Positions 34,705 to 44,960 of a DNA stretch of 64,000 nt are shown in pieces. Where the stretch lies: NCBI RefSeq assembly GCF_007625115.1, contig NZ_VMNH01000013.1, positions 1-64,000 on the forward strand, read 5' to 3'. The stretch comes from Sedimenticola selenatireducens (lineage in GTDB: Bacteria; Pseudomonadota; Gammaproteobacteria; Chromatiales; Chromatiaceae). The notes beneath the pieces were generated by a model. The model was not told the origin of the DNA. It ran no database searches and saw only the letters and a program-made list of their open reading frames with translations. The translations under genes were made by a program, and so were the position numbers. Positions within the stretch are counted from its first letter, which is position 1. Every line of letters starts with the position of its first letter.

Positions 34705-37700
34705 TTAGCCACAAACTTCATTCAGAATATCAGTGACTTGGGGAATGCGGCGTTGTTGGTCACTGAGATCTTTAAAGAAGCGGATTTTTTCGCCGCCATC
34801 AAGTTTGAACTCCTTTGGTCGGGTCTGAATCAGGCGAATGATGCGCCCAGGATCGACTTTGGATTCACCGTCAAACAGAATACGGCCACCCGCGGGCCCG
34901 GCTTCGATTTTGCGAATCCCGAGTGGATTTACCTTTAGTTTCAGTTCTGTAATACCAAACAGATTTTTGGTTGCCTCAGGTAGAAGACCAAAGCGGTCAA
35001 TCATCTCAACCTGAATCTCACGCAGTTCATCTTTAGAGTTGGCACTGGCAATCCGTTTGTACAACACCAGGCGTGAATGGACATCTGGGAGATAGTCGTC
35101 TGGTAGTAGTGCAGGCAGTTGCAGATCGATCTCCGCGCCATGATCGAGCGGCCGGTCTAGATTGGGATGTTGCCCTGATTTCAAGGCTTTGACCGCGCGT
35201 TCCAGCAGTTCACTGTAGAGCGTAAAACCGACTTCGTGAATTTGTCCGCTTTGTCCTTCGCCCAGAAGTTCGCCAGCACCGCGTATCTCCAGGTCATGTG
35301 TTGCCAAGGTAAAGCCTGCGCCAAGGTCTTCAAGCGACTCGATCGCCTCCAGGCGTTTTTTTGCGTCGGCAGAGAGCATTTTTGGTGGCGGGGTGATCAG
35401 GTAGGCATAGGCCCTATGGTGAGAGCGGCCAACCCGACCCCGTAGCTGATGAAGTTGCGCCAGACCGAGCTTGTCTGCCCGGTTTATAACAATGGTGTTG
35501 GCACTGGGTACATCGATACCGCTTTCAACAATCGTTGTACAGACCAGGATGTTGAACCGTTGGTGATAGAAATCCCGCATGATCGATTCCAGTTCACGCT
35601 CGCGCATCTGACCGTGAGCCACCTGGACTTTTACTCCCGGTAGCAGTTTCTCCAGCTTTTGGGCGGTGTTCTCGATAGTGCTGACTTCGTTGTGGAGGAA
35701 GTAGACCTGGCCACCGCGTTTGATCTCGCGCTGGCAGGCTTCCACAACCAGTGCATCATTCCACTGGCTGATAAAGGTCTTAATTGGGTGTCTTGATGCT
35801 GGAGGCGTGGCAATGATAGAGAGATCACGCATCCCGGACATGGCCATATTCAGTGTTCTTGGGATGGGGGTAGCGGTCAGTGTCAGCATATCTACTTCAC
35901 TGCGCAATGCTTTCAGTTTTTCCTTATGGCGGACGCCAAAGCGATGTTCTTCGTCAATTACGACCAGGCCAAGATTTTTATAGCGAATACTCTCCTGGAG
36001 CAGCTTATGAGTGCCGACTACGATATCGACTTTACCCGCTGCCAAGCCGTCGATAATCGACTTCTGTTGTTTTGCAGTACGGAAGCGGGAGAGGCTCTCC
36101 ACCTTAACTGGCCAGTCAGCAAAGCGGTCTGAAAAGTTCTCGAAATGCTGCTGCGCCAGCAGGGTCGTAGGTACCAGGATGGCCACCTGCTTACCACCGT
36201 GCACGGCCATGAAGGCTGCGCGCATGGCGACTTCTGTTTTTCCGAATCCTACATCGCCACAGACAACCCGATCCATCGGATGGGGTGAGGTCATGTCACT
36301 AATCACTGCTTCTATGGTTTGCTGCTGGTCAGGTGTCTCTTCAAAATCAAAGGAAGCGGCAAAACTGGCATACTCCTCTTCTGCAGGCGGGAAGGCGTAT
36401 CCTTTATGTGCGGCCCGACGGGCATAAATTTCCAGCAGTTCTGCCGCCACATCACGTGCCCGCTCGGCGGCTTTGCGTTTAACCCGCTCCCATTGATCGC
36501 CACCTAACCGATGCAGAGGTGCCGTCTCGGCCGAGGCTCCCGCATAACGGCTAATCAGATGCAGTGATGAGACAGGGACATAAAGTTTATCGCCTTTGGC
36601 ATATTCCAGTGTCAGAAACTCAGTCGTCATACCGCCGACTTCAAGTACTTGTAGCCCCAGATAACGCCCAACCCCATGATTTTCATGAACTACCGGTGCA
36701 CCGACATGAAGTTCTGTCAGGTTGCGGACAATCTGGTCTGCGTCGCGTTGCTTGGCCTTTCTGCGGCGTTCCTGTCTGACTCGCTCGCCCAGTAGTTGAC
36801 TCTCAGGGATTACAACCAGTCGCGGTTGATCCAACCATAACCCCTCCTCAAGGGGCGCAACAGTCAACAGCAACTTTTCATCAGAATCAATAAATGCTTG
36901 CCACCCCTCTATGAGTCTGGGGCGAATGTCATAGCTGGCCAGCGTCTCTTTAAGCATCTCTCGGCGGCCGGCACTTTCAGCGATGAACAGGATTTTACCG
37001 GGTTCTTCTGCAATGAACTGTTGCAGTGCGGCGGCAGGATGCTCAGCCCTTGCTTGAAAGCTGAGTGGCCTCGGTTGTCGGGTAGAGAAATTATAAAAAC
37101 TGCTGTAACCGCGTTTACGTTCAATAATCTCGGTCCGTTGAATCCGGATAGACTGACCCTGGTTTAAGTGTGAAATTAATTGATCGACCCTCAGATAGAG
37201 GGTATCTGGACTGAGAATAGGACGCTCTATGTCATAACGACGTTGCTCGTAACGCTCACCAACCTGGGTCAGGAATTGATCAGCCCGATCACGGGTTTCG
37301 TCTGTTCGAATTATTAGTAGATTGTCAGGAAGGAAGTCGAATAGCGTTGCTGTCTGCTCGAAAAAGAGAGGGAGGTAGTACTCTAATCCTCCTGGGGCGC
37401 GGCCGGCGGAAACTTCACTGTAGATCAGGCTGCGTTGAGGGTCTCCTTCAAAGGAGTTGCGAAAGGCTTGACGGAAGTGAGTAATGCCCGCTTCATCCAG
37501 AGGGTACTCTCTTGCGGGTAACATTTTGATCCCTTCAACACGATCAATAGTTCGTTGTGTCTCAGGGTCAAACGTCCGGATACTCTCAATTTCCTCATCG
37601 AACAGATCAATCCGAAAAGGGATATTATTTCCCATTGGGAAGATATCTAGCAGCGAACCACGAATCGTAAACTCACCATGCCCTACCACCTGAGAGACAC

Positions 37701-38196
37701 ATTGATAACCGGCCTGCTCGAGTTGCAGACGCATACCATCCAATGAAAGCGTATCACCCACATTCAGCATCAGGGTATTGGCATGAATGTAGGGTTTAGG
37801 GGGGAGTCGTTGTAACAGCGTCCCAACCGGGACGATCAATACAGCTGGTTGTGCCTGTTCAAGTTGATAGAGGGTAAGGAGTCGCTGTGAAACCAATTCA
37901 GGAAGAGGAGAGAAGACATCGTAGGGCAGGGTCTCCCAATCTGGAAAGCCTAATATGCTAATGGCCTGATCTTTCAAGAAAAAACGCAAGCCATCTTCAA
38001 TTTTTGCCGCACTCTGAGCATCATCTGCAACGACCAGTGTAATGCCAGAAAATGCTTTAGCTGCAGAGGCCATAGCGACCACATCACCCATGCCATAGAG
38101 ACGCCCCCACTGAATGCGTTCCTGCTCCTTAGTGGGTACGGGTGGAATGAGTGGATTAGTCAATATATCGGCGTTCGGTGATGGCGGATTGGTCAT
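34705..38196 (-). CDS. mfd: Transcription-repair coupling factor
   Basis: DNA translocase that removes stalled RNA polymerase and recruits UvrA. At 1163 residues it is the usual size. The UvrB-homology region (LGFPDWETLPYDVFSPLPELVSQRL) comes first, then the RNA-polymerase-interaction domain (HENHGVGRYLGL). Next is the RecG-like helicase with Walker A GDVGFGKTEVA and Walker B IDEEHRFGVRHKE. QLRGRVGRSHHRAYAYL is motif VI, and the C-terminal TRCF domain closes it. I chose ATG 38196; a GTG at 38235 would add 13 residues without family support. Confidence 0.96.
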   Translation of the reverse strand: MTNPPSPNADILTNPLIPPVPTKEQERIQWGRLYGMGDVVAMASAAKAFSGITLVVADDAQSAAKIEDGLRFFLKDQAISILGFPDWETLPYDVFSPLPELVSQRLLTLYQLEQAQPAVLIVPVGTLLQRLPPKPYIHANTLMLNVGDTLSLDGMRLQLEQAGYQCVSQVVGHGEFTIRGSLLDIFPMGNNIPFRIDLFDEEIESIRTFDPETQRTIDRVEGIKMLPAREYPLDEAGITHFRQAFRNSFEGDPQRSLIYSEVSAGRAPGGLEYYLPLFFEQTATLFDFLPDNLLIIRTDETRDRADQFLTQVGERYEQRRYDIERPILSPDTLYLRVDQLISHLNQGQSIRIQRTEIIERKRGYSSFYNFSTRQPRPLSFQARAEHPAAALQQFIAEEPGKILFIAESAGRREMLKETLASYDIRPRLIEGWQAFIDSDEKLLLTVAPLEEGLWLDQPRLVVIPESQLLGERVRQERRRKAKQRDADQIVRNLTELHVGAPVVHENHGVGRYLGLQVLEVGGMTTEFLTLEYAKGDKLYVPVSSLHLISRYAGASAETAPLHRLGGDQWERVKRKAAERARDVAAELLEIYARRAAHKGYAFPPAEEEYASFAASFDFEETPDQQQTIEAVISDMTSPHPMDRVVCGDVGFGKTEVAMRAAFMAVHGGKQVAILVPTTLLAQQHFENFSDRFADWPVKVESLSRFRTAKQQKSIIDGLAAGKVDIVVGTHKLLQESIRYKNLGLVVIDEEHRFGVRHKEKLKALRSEVDMLTLTATPIPRTLNMAMSGMRDLSIIATPPASRHPIKTFISQWNDALVVEACQREIKRGGQVYFLHNEVSTIENTAQKLEKLLPGVKVQVAHGQMRERELESIMRDFYHQRFNILVCTTIVESGIDVPSANTIVINRADKLGLAQLHQLRGRVGRSHHRAYAYLITPPPKMLSADAKKRLEAIESLEDLGAGFTLATHDLEIRGAGELLGEGQSGQIHEVGFTLYSELLERAVKALKSGQHPNLDRPLDHGAEIDLQLPALLPDDYLPDVHSRLVLYKRIASANSKDELREIQVEMIDRFGLLPEATKNLFGITELKLKVNPLGIRKIEAGPAGGRILFDGESKVDPGRIIRLIQTRPKEFKLDGGEKIRFFKDLSDQQRRIPQVTDILNEVCG

Positions 38197-38305
38197 AGCG
38201 GTTGCTGGCAAAGAATCAGCTCGCAATTTTCGCACACCTGGGCTGAGTATCGAAGGTCTAATTTATAGTCATGGACAAGAAAAAAAATCCCATGTTTGGC
38301 GTTTG

Positions 38306-38358
38306 TTGATATAGGTCAACAAGAACTCTGTGCAACTGGAAAACTTGATTTAGGTCAA
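38306..38358 (+). promoter_or_regulatory. Two FNR/Anr-like boxes upstream of nap
   Basis: TTGAT-ATAG-GTCAA (38306-38319) and TTGAT-TTAG-GTCAA (38345-38358) each match the FNR consensus TTGATNNNNATCAA at 9 of 10 positions. Their centres are 39 bases apart. The second box is placed as in class II FNR promoters relative to the -10 at 38381, so anaerobic activation of the nap operon is strongly suggested. Confidence 0.8.
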
Positions 38359-38380
38359 CGATGGTCCGTGATGGCAGGTC

Positions 38381-38386
38381 TATAAA
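38381..38386 (+). promoter_or_regulatory. Candidate -10 of the nap promoter
   Basis: TATAAA lies so that a start site at 38393 would be 41.5 bases from the centre of the second FNR-like box, the standard class II spacing. Confidence 0.65.
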
Positions 38387-38428
38387 GCCCTAAATTGAGT
38401 AGGTGATTATAGTCTCAAACATACGCTT

Positions 38429-38947
38429 ATGGATCATAACGTCAGTCGAGCACAGTTGTTGAGGGGTGACCTCAGCGGGGAGAAAACGGTATTCCGTCCT
38501 CCGTGGGCATTGGCTGAGATTGAATTTATTGAACAGTGTACGGGCTGTGGGGACTGCATCGCGATCTGTCCAGACACATTGATTATTCAGGGGCGTGGCA
38601 AGCTACCCCAAATGGATTTCACCCGGGGTGGCTGTGATTTTTGCGGCGACTGCCTGACAGCCTGCGAGCCCGCCGCATTGAAGTTGGATTCTGAACAGGC
38701 ATCCCCCCCTTGGGATATTAAGGCGACGATTCAACCGAATTGTCTTTCCATGAATGCAGTGATCTGCAGATCTTGTGGTGAGGTCTGTGATGAGCGAGCC
38801 ATTCGTTTCAAATTAGAGGTTGGCGGCGTGGCGACACCGTTGCTCGATCTCGATCAGTGTACGGGCTGTGGTGCTTGTTTTGCCGTCTGCCCCATACGAG
38901 CAGTAACGCTATCTTCAATAAACGAACCGCGCGATCAAGCCGCGTAA
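38429..38947 (+). CDS. napF: NapF, ferredoxin-type accessory protein of periplasmic nitrate reductase
   Basis: A 172-residue cytoplasmic iron-sulfur protein with four cysteine clusters: CTGCGDCIAICPD, CDFCGDCLTACEP, CRSCGEVCDE and CTGCGACFAVCPI. NapF helps insert or activate the NapA cofactor before export. It is the first gene of napFDAGHB, 36 bases downstream of the inferred start site. The Shine-Dalgarno sequence is weak. Confidence 0.93.
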   Translation: MDHNVSRAQLLRGDLSGEKTVFRPPWALAEIEFIEQCTGCGDCIAICPDTLIIQGRGKLPQMDFTRGGCDFCGDCLTACEPAALKLDSEQASPPWDIKATIQPNCLSMNAVICRSCGEVCDERAIRFKLEVGGVATPLLDLDQCTGCGACFAVCPIRAVTLSSINEPRDQAA

Positions 38948-38965
38948 AAGGAGTGAATTACAACA

Positions 38966-39223
38966 ATGAATATCTGTAGCGCCATTGTACATGCCAAGCC
39001 TGAAGTGGCCGGTATCGTTCAGGCAAGTTTAGAGGAGTTTGCTGGAGTTCAGGTACATGGTGGAGCGGAACAGGGGAAGTTGATCGTGACTCTCGAAGGG
39101 GAGGGTGATGATGCCCTGGCGGACACCATGGCCAAATTTAATGATGTATCCGGTGTAATCAATACAGTGATGATTTATCACTACTGCGGGGATGAACCTG
39201 CTGATATGGAGGTAATGAAGTGA
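38966..39223 (+). CDS. napD: NapD, chaperone for NapA Tat signal
   Basis: An 85-residue protein of the NapD family ([13 protein letters not shown]..., then [10 protein letters not shown] and [14 protein letters not shown]). It binds the twin-arginine signal of NapA and holds back export until the cofactor is in place. AAAAGGAGTG precedes the ATG. Its stop overlaps the napA start (GTGA). Confidence 0.93.
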   Translation: MNICSAIVHAKPEVAGIVQASLEEFAGVQVHGGAEQGKLIVTLEGEGDDALADTMAKFNDVSGVINTVMIYHYCGDEPADMEVMK

Positions 39224-41781
39224 AACTAACCAGGCGTGACTTTGTTAAGAGCAATGCGGCAGCAGCAGCAGCCGTGGCAGCAGGTGTATCACTGCCAGCC
39301 ATTCAAGTGGCCAATGCAGCAACTGCCGACGGTATGGATGCTGACGGAATTCGTTGGGACAAGATAGCCTGCCGCTTCTGCGGTACTGGCTGTTCAGTTT
39401 TGGTCGGAACCAAGGGTGGCAAGATGGTTGCCAGCCAGGGCGACCCGGACGCACCTGTAAATAAAGGATTGAACTGTATCAAGGGTTATTTCCTACCTAA
39501 GATCCTCTACGGAGAGGATCGTCTGACTCAGCCACTGCTGCGTAAGAAAGGCGGGAAATTTGCCAAAGACGGTAAGTTCGAGCCGGTTTCCTGGGATGAA
39601 GCCTTTGATGTCATGGCCGAGCACTGGAAAGTGGCCCTGAAGAAGGATATGGAAAAGAATGCCGGTCAGCCGGTCGACAAGATGACCTCCTCTGTCGGTA
39701 TGTTCGGTTCTGGTCAGTGGACTGTTTGGGAAGGTTATGCCGCATCAAAATTGATGAAGGCCGGTTTCCGTTCCAATAATCTGGACCCCAATGCCCGCCA
39801 CTGTATGGCCTCAGCTGTAGGTGCGTTTATGCGAGCCTTTGGTATTGATGAGCCAATGGGCTGCTACGATGATCTGGAACACGCCGATGCATTCGTGCTC
39901 TGGGGCGCCAATATGGCCGAGATGCACCCGATCCTCTGGTCTCGTCTGACCGACACCCGACTCACCAAGAAAGACTGTGAAGTGCATGTCCTCTCAACCT
40001 ATGAGCATCGCTGTTTCGAGTTGGCTGATAATGGCATGGTATTCCATCCACAGTCAGATTTGGCAATTGCTAACTATATTGCCAACTACATCATTCAGAA
40101 CAAGGCCTACAATCAAGACTTTATTGGTAAGCATGTCAATTTCACTCAGACAGCTACCGACATTGGTTATGGTTTGCGTCCTGATCATCCCCTTGAGAAG
40201 GCAGCTAAAAATGCAGGTAAGGGTGCTCTCTCTAAGATCAGCTTTGAAGAGTATGCGGCTTCAGTAGCACCTTATACCCTTGAGAAGGCCGCTGAGATGT
40301 CCGGTGTTCCAGCGAAAGACTTGGAGCGCTTGGCCAAACTTTATGCCGATCCCAATAAGAAGGTCACTTCTTACTGGACCATGGGTATGAACCAACACAC
40401 CCGTGGTGTCTGGATCAATGGACTGGTTTACAACATCCATCTGCTGATGGGTAAGATCTCTGAGCCTGGAAACAGCCCATTCTCACTGACCGGACAACCT
40501 TCTGCCTGTGGTACGGCTCGCGAAGTCGGTACTTTCTGTCATCGTCTGCCAGCGGATTTGGTTGTGGCTAATCCTGCACATCGTAAGTTCTCGGAGCAGG
40601 TATGGAAACTACCTGAAGGAACCTTGAACGGTAAGGTCGGCTATCACGCTGTATTGATGCATCGTATGCTCAAAGACAGCAAGATGAACACCTTCTGGGT
40701 CATGTGTAACAACAACATGCAGGCTGCGGCTAACTTAAATGAAGAGTCTTATCCTGGTTGGCGTAATCCGGCCAATTTCATCACCGTATCTGACCCCTAC
40801 CCAACTGTCTCGGCGATGGCGGCTGATCTAATTCTGCCAACGGCTATGTGGGCAGAGAAAGAGGGTGCCTACGGTAATGCAGAGCGTCGTACACAGTTCT
40901 GGCGTCAACAGGTTAAAGCGCCTGGTGAGTCCAAATCAGATCTGTGGCAGCTGATGGAGTTTGCCAAACGCTTCAATATGGAAGAGGTATGGCCTGCAGA
41001 GTTGCTTGACAAAGCGCCCGAGTATAAGGGCAAGACCCTGTTTGACATCCTTTATACCAACGACCAGGTGAATAAATTTGCCGTCCAGGAAGTGAAGGAT
41101 AGTCAGGGCAACGTCTATGACAATGATGAGATGGCTGACTTTGGTTTCTATCCTCAGAAAGGCCTGTTTGAAGAGTATAGGATGTTTAACTCTGCAGACA
41201 ACATCATCAAGAAAGGCCATGAAATGGCACCTTTTGATGCTTATCACACCGCCCGTGGATTGCGTTGGCCTGTGATTGATGGGAAGGAGACGCTGTGGCG
41301 TTTCCGTGAGGGTTATGATCCCCATGTTGCCAAAGGAGAAGGGGTGAAGTTTTATGGTAAGCCTGACGGCAAAGCCAACATTATTTCTGCACCTTTCGAG
41401 CCTGCTGCCGAGAGCCCGGACAAAGAGTTTGATCTTTGGCTCTGTACTGGACGTGTGCTTGAGCATTGGCACTCTGGCTCTATGACCAATCGCGTGCCTG
41501 AGCTGCATCGTGCAGTACCCGATGCTGTGGTCTTCATGCATAGGAACGATGCCAAGAAACGTAAGCTGCGTGATGGCCAAATGGCCAAGCTGCAGACACG
41601 TCGTGGTGAGCTTGTGGCACGTGTTGAGACTCGTGGACGTAACCGGCCTCCTGAGGGCTTGGTTTTCATCCCCTGGTTTGATGCCAGCCGATTGGTTAAC
41701 AAGTTGACCCTGGATGCAACCGACCCGCTGTCCAAAGAAACGGACTACAAGAAGTGTGCGGTGAAGGTCATCAAGGCGTAA
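39220..41781 (+). CDS. napA: Periplasmic nitrate reductase catalytic subunit
   Basis: An 853-residue molybdo-bis-MGD enzyme that reduces nitrate to nitrite in the periplasm. The Tat signal TRRDFVK is at residues 4-10. The 4Fe-4S cluster is held by C51, C54, C58 and C86. The probable molybdenum ligand is C195 in [12 protein letters not shown]. The family motif [24 protein letters not shown] follows, and the C-terminal domain ([24 protein letters not shown]) is complete. It starts at GTG 39220, overlapping napD. Length and order fit NapA rather than assimilatory NasA. Confidence 0.97.
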   Translation: MKLTRRDFVKSNAAAAAAVAAGVSLPAIQVANAATADGMDADGIRWDKIACRFCGTGCSVLVGTKGGKMVASQGDPDAPVNKGLNCIKGYFLPKILYGEDRLTQPLLRKKGGKFAKDGKFEPVSWDEAFDVMAEHWKVALKKDMEKNAGQPVDKMTSSVGMFGSGQWTVWEGYAASKLMKAGFRSNNLDPNARHCMASAVGAFMRAFGIDEPMGCYDDLEHADAFVLWGANMAEMHPILWSRLTDTRLTKKDCEVHVLSTYEHRCFELADNGMVFHPQSDLAIANYIANYIIQNKAYNQDFIGKHVNFTQTATDIGYGLRPDHPLEKAAKNAGKGALSKISFEEYAASVAPYTLEKAAEMSGVPAKDLERLAKLYADPNKKVTSYWTMGMNQHTRGVWINGLVYNIHLLMGKISEPGNSPFSLTGQPSACGTAREVGTFCHRLPADLVVANPAHRKFSEQVWKLPEGTLNGKVGYHAVLMHRMLKDSKMNTFWVMCNNNMQAAANLNEESYPGWRNPANFITVSDPYPTVSAMAADLILPTAMWAEKEGAYGNAERRTQFWRQQVKAPGESKSDLWQLMEFAKRFNMEEVWPAELLDKAPEYKGKTLFDILYTNDQVNKFAVQEVKDSQGNVYDNDEMADFGFYPQKGLFEEYRMFNSADNIIKKGHEMAPFDAYHTARGLRWPVIDGKETLWRFREGYDPHVAKGEGVKFYGKPDGKANIISAPFEPAAESPDKEFDLWLCTGRVLEHWHSGSMTNRVPELHRAVPDAVVFMHRNDAKKRKLRDGQMAKLQTRRGELVARVETRGRNRPPEGLVFIPWFDASRLVNKLTLDATDPLSKETDYKKCAVKVIKA

Positions 41782-41871
41782 TGAGCGGCTGAATGATCTA
41801 GCCGGATAATACCGGTTGGATCAGCAAGCTGGAATAGAGAACTACCGGATCGATAACAGAGCAGTAACAAG

Positions 41872-42738
41872 ATGTCAGATTCAGGTGAAAGCAAAGGTAA
41901 AGGCGTCAATCGTCGGCAGTTTTTGAGCCAAACGCTCAAGACCGCCTGCGGTGTAGGCCTGATGGGTATGGGGCTCGGCTTTTATGCTAGACAGGCCGAG
42001 TCTCTGCCAGCGATGGCGATCAGACCGCCAGGGGCGTTGCCGGAAGAGGATTTCCTTGGCGCCTGCATTCGGTGTGGTCTGTGCGTGCGGGATTGTCCGT
42101 ATGACATCTTGTCGCTGGGGCAGTTGGGGGATGAGGTGGCGACAGGCACACCTTACTTTTACGCGAGGACGGATCCTTGCGAGATGTGTGAGGATATCCC
42201 CTGTGTGGTGGCTTGCCCGACCAATGCACTTGATCATGAGTTAACCGATATAAACGATGCCCGCATGGGCTTGGCTGTATTGGTAGATCAAGAGACCTGT
42301 ATCGCTTTTTTGGGACTGCGTTGTGAAGTCTGTTTCAACATCTGTCCAATTCGGGGTAAGGCGATATCACTGGAGTACGAGCACAACGTGCGTTCAGGAA
42401 AACATGCCAGGTTTTTACCTGTCGTCCATTCTGAAGCATGTACCGGCTGCGGCCTCTGTGAAAAAGCCTGCATCCTCGAAGAGGCAGCAATCAAAATCTT
42501 CCCTACCCATATGGCGAAGGGAGAATTGGGCAGACACTATCGACTCGGTTGGAAAGAGAAGGAGAAGGCAGGTAAATCGCTGGTGACACCGGATGTAGAG
42601 CACCGTTACAACCTTCCTGAAGGGGTGCAATACGACTTGCAGGGTAAGGGCTTGATAGTGGAGCCGGAGGGACAACAGCAATCGCCGTTTTCCTCTAATC
42701 CGCTCGATAGACTTAACCGTGGACTGGAGAATCAATAA
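41872..42738 (+). CDS. napG: NapG, ferredoxin-type quinol-dehydrogenase subunit
   Basis: A 288-residue periplasmic iron-sulfur protein with a Tat signal (NRRQFLS) and four cysteine clusters (CIRCGLCVRDCP, CEMCEDIPCVVACP, CEVCFNICP, CTGCGLCEKAC). With NapH it carries electrons from quinol toward NapA. Its stop and the napH start overlap (TAATG). Confidence 0.95.
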   Translation: MSDSGESKGKGVNRRQFLSQTLKTACGVGLMGMGLGFYARQAESLPAMAIRPPGALPEEDFLGACIRCGLCVRDCPYDILSLGQLGDEVATGTPYFYARTDPCEMCEDIPCVVACPTNALDHELTDINDARMGLAVLVDQETCIAFLGLRCEVCFNICPIRGKAISLEYEHNVRSGKHARFLPVVHSEACTGCGLCEKACILEEAAIKIFPTHMAKGELGRHYRLGWKEKEKAGKSLVTPDVEHRYNLPEGVQYDLQGKGLIVEPEGQQQSPFSSNPLDRLNRGLENQ

Positions 42739-43661
42739 TGGCTGAGAAGTTAGTCGTAGGTGCCGATGCCATTGCCACCAAAGGTTGGTTGAAAGCCCAT
42801 CAGTGGTTGATTCTTCGTCGTGTCAGTCAGCTTTCGATTCTGGCTCTTTTTCTTATTGGTCCTTTAGCAGGGATATGGATAGTGAAAGGCAATCTGGCAG
42901 CCAGTATGACACTGGACGTACTGCCGCTTACCGATCCCCATGTCCTGTTACAGTCTGCGCTTTCGGGTGTGGTACCTGAGTTGTCGGCCATTGTCGGTGT
43001 TGTCATTGTGATTGCCTTCTATCTGCTGGTGGGAGGAAGGGTCTACTGCTCCTGGGTATGCCCGGTAAACATGGTGACGGATGCTGCTGCCTGGTTACGC
43101 CGGAAACTGGGTATTAAAACCACCTCCCAGATTTCCCGGTCGACACGTTACTGGATGTTGGGGTTGACGCTGATCCTGCCACTGGTAACGGGTTCCCTGG
43201 TCTGGGAGTTGTTCAACCCGGTGTCAATGCTGTTTCGTGGCATTGTCTTCGGGATGGGCATGGCGTGGATTCTGATTGTGGGAGTCTTTCTGTTCGATCT
43301 GTTAGTAGCGAAAGATGGATGGTGTGGAAGACTCTGCCCGGTAGGAGCGTTTTATAGCCTGCTGGGAACCAGGAGCGCAGTCAGGGTTGTTGCAGTTGAG
43401 CGGGAGCACTGTAACGACTGTATGGATTGCTTTGTCATCTGTCCGGAAAAGCAGGTGATCAAGCCTGCCCTAAAGGGCGCAGAGCAAGGTATTGGGCCGG
43501 TGATTCTCTCTGCTAATTGCACAAATTGTGGTCGTTGTATTGATGTCTGTGCAAAAGATGTATTCCAGTTTGGTAGCCGTTTTAACAACCTGATGGTGAA
43601 CGCATCCGGGACAGAAGGCATGAGTGGCAAGCAAGAGTCTGCCAAGCCTTCAAAAACTTGA
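42738..43661 (+). CDS. napH: NapH, membrane quinol-dehydrogenase subunit
   Basis: A 307-residue membrane protein with four hydrophobic helices, the conserved CSWVCPVNM and CGRLCPVGAF motifs, and two C-terminal 4Fe-4S clusters facing the cytoplasm (CNDCMDCFVICP and CTNCGRCIDVC). It pairs with NapG to oxidise quinol. Located between napG and napB. Confidence 0.95.
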   Translation: MAEKLVVGADAIATKGWLKAHQWLILRRVSQLSILALFLIGPLAGIWIVKGNLAASMTLDVLPLTDPHVLLQSALSGVVPELSAIVGVVIVIAFYLLVGGRVYCSWVCPVNMVTDAAAWLRRKLGIKTTSQISRSTRYWMLGLTLILPLVTGSLVWELFNPVSMLFRGIVFGMGMAWILIVGVFLFDLLVAKDGWCGRLCPVGAFYSLLGTRSAVRVVAVEREHCNDCMDCFVICPEKQVIKPALKGAEQGIGPVILSANCTNCGRCIDVCAKDVFQFGSRFNNLMVNASGTEGMSGKQESAKPSKT

Positions 43662-43709
43662 ACCTTCAAGCATCCGGATATCATGATTAAGAGCTTTATG
43701 GAGATCGAG

Positions 43710-44141
43710 ATGAAAAAAGTAATCGTAACCCTTCTGGTTGCCATGGTGACACTCATGTTCACTACGGCTGCCTTTTCCACTGGAGTGGCTTCACTTCGGG
43801 GTGATAAAGAGCTAACAGCCCCCGCTGATGAGAATCCTATGCGCAAGCAAGTGATTACTCAGGGTGGTGTTGAACGCAGCTATAAAATTCAACCTCCGAT
43901 GATCCCACATAAGATCGATAAGGAAACCATTAACCTGAAGACTAACACCTGCATGAAGTGTCACTCTGAAAAGACCTTTGAAGAGAAAAAGGCACCTAAA
44001 GCAGGTGATTCACACTATGTTACTCGTGATGGCAAAGTGTTGGAAACTGTCTCAAGCCGTCGTTATTTTTGTAACCAGTGTCATGCACCTCAGTTAGATG
44101 CATCGCCTATCGTTGAGAACAAATTCGAAGGCGCGAAATAA
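43710..44141 (+). CDS. napB: NapB, diheme cytochrome c subunit
   Basis: A 143-residue periplasmic electron-transfer subunit. The signal peptide MKKVIVTLLVAMVTLMFTTA starts at ATG 43710, with GGAG just upstream; an in-frame ATG at 43683 is less likely. Two heme-binding motifs, CMKCH and CNQCH, are present, with the distal-ligand region of the family around HKIDKETINLKTN. It forms the NapAB complex. A terminator hairpin follows. Confidence 0.95.
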   Translation: MKKVIVTLLVAMVTLMFTTAAFSTGVASLRGDKELTAPADENPMRKQVITQGGVERSYKIQPPMIPHKIDKETINLKTNTCMKCHSEKTFEEKKAPKAGDSHYVTRDGKVLETVSSRRYFCNQCHAPQLDASPIVENKFEGAK

Positions 44142-44166
44142 GCCTGTTTGTTGATGTGAAAATTAT

Positions 44167-44202
44167 CCCCGATCTAACAATTTGTTGGGTCGGGGTTTTT
44201 TA
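44167..44202 (+). terminator. Terminator after napB
   Basis: CCCCGAtCTAACAA and TTGTTGGGTCGGGG form an imperfect stem followed by TTTTTT. It separates napFDAGHB from napC. Confidence 0.8.
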
Positions 44203-44244
44203 TTGATCATAGGCAATTACTTACAAAGACGTCATCGTTATTAT
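44203..44244 (+). promoter_or_regulatory. Candidate napC promoter with a weak FNR-like box
   Basis: TTGAT-CATA-GGCAA (44203-44216) matches FNR at 8 of 10 half-site positions. TATTAT at 44239-44244 lies where the -10 of a class II promoter would be. The implied start site (44251) falls after the GTG at 44247, which supports the ATG at 44283 as the napC start. Confidence 0.45.
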
Positions 44245-44282
44245 GCGTGCTAGATAATATTAAAGACAGTGGGGTTATTAAA

Positions 44283-44846
44283 ATGAACAAAGGCGCAAAG
44301 CGCGGAGTAATGGGTTTGCTTGTCATGGGCATTGTCTTGGGTATCATCCTCTGGGGTGGATTCAACACAGCCATGGAGGCAACCAACACGGAGCAATTCT
44401 GTATCTCATGCCATGAAATGGAAGAGAATGTATATCAGGAGTTACAGGACACTATCCATTTCACCAACAGAACAGGCGTGCGAGCTACCTGCCCCGATTG
44501 CCATGTTCCTAAAGAGTGGATACACAAGGTTGTCCGCAAGATTCAGGCGAGTAATGAGATCTATCACAAACTGATGGGCACCATCGACACCCCTGAGAAG
44601 TTTGAAGAGAAACGTCTTCAGCTTGCGCAAAATGTCTGGAAGGCGATGAAGAAGACCGACTCACGCGAGTGTCGAAATTGCCACGATTTTGATTCAATGG
44701 ATTTCAGTCGTCAGGAGAGCCGCAGTGCGGATTCTCATGATGACGCTATCGAGAAGGGTTACACCTGTATCGACTGTCATAAGGGTATTGCACACTCATT
44801 GCCCGAGGGATATGACCCCTCGGAAGATGCACCGGGTGGGAATTGA
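44283..44846 (+). CDS. napC: NapC, tetraheme quinol-oxidising cytochrome c
   Basis: A 187-residue membrane-anchored cytochrome of the NapC/NirT family. One N-terminal helix ([19 protein letters not shown]) is followed by four heme motifs: CISCH, CPDCH, CRNCH and CIDCH. It passes electrons from the quinol pool to NapB. A hairpin terminator separates it from napB, and it has its own possible promoter, unlike the fused napFDAGHBC operons. Confidence 0.95.
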   Translation: MNKGAKRGVMGLLVMGIVLGIILWGGFNTAMEATNTEQFCISCHEMEENVYQELQDTIHFTNRTGVRATCPDCHVPKEWIHKVVRKIQASNEIYHKLMGTIDTPEKFEEKRLQLAQNVWKAMKKTDSRECRNCHDFDSMDFSRQESRSADSHDDAIEKGYTCIDCHKGIAHSLPEGYDPSEDAPGGN

Positions 44847-44877
44847 GCGTTTAGGTGTATTATTCTTTTTGAGCAGG

Positions 44878-44914
44878 GCCCGATGGAAAGCACCATCGGG
44901 CTATTGTTTTTTAA
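44878..44914 (+). terminator. Terminator after napC
   Basis: GCCCGATGG-AAAGCA-CCATCGGGC, a perfect 9-bp stem, followed by TATTGTTTTTT. Confidence 0.9.
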
Positions 44915-44960
44915 GTGAGAACAGGAAACAATTGCATTTCACTTGGTAGGATAGAAATCC

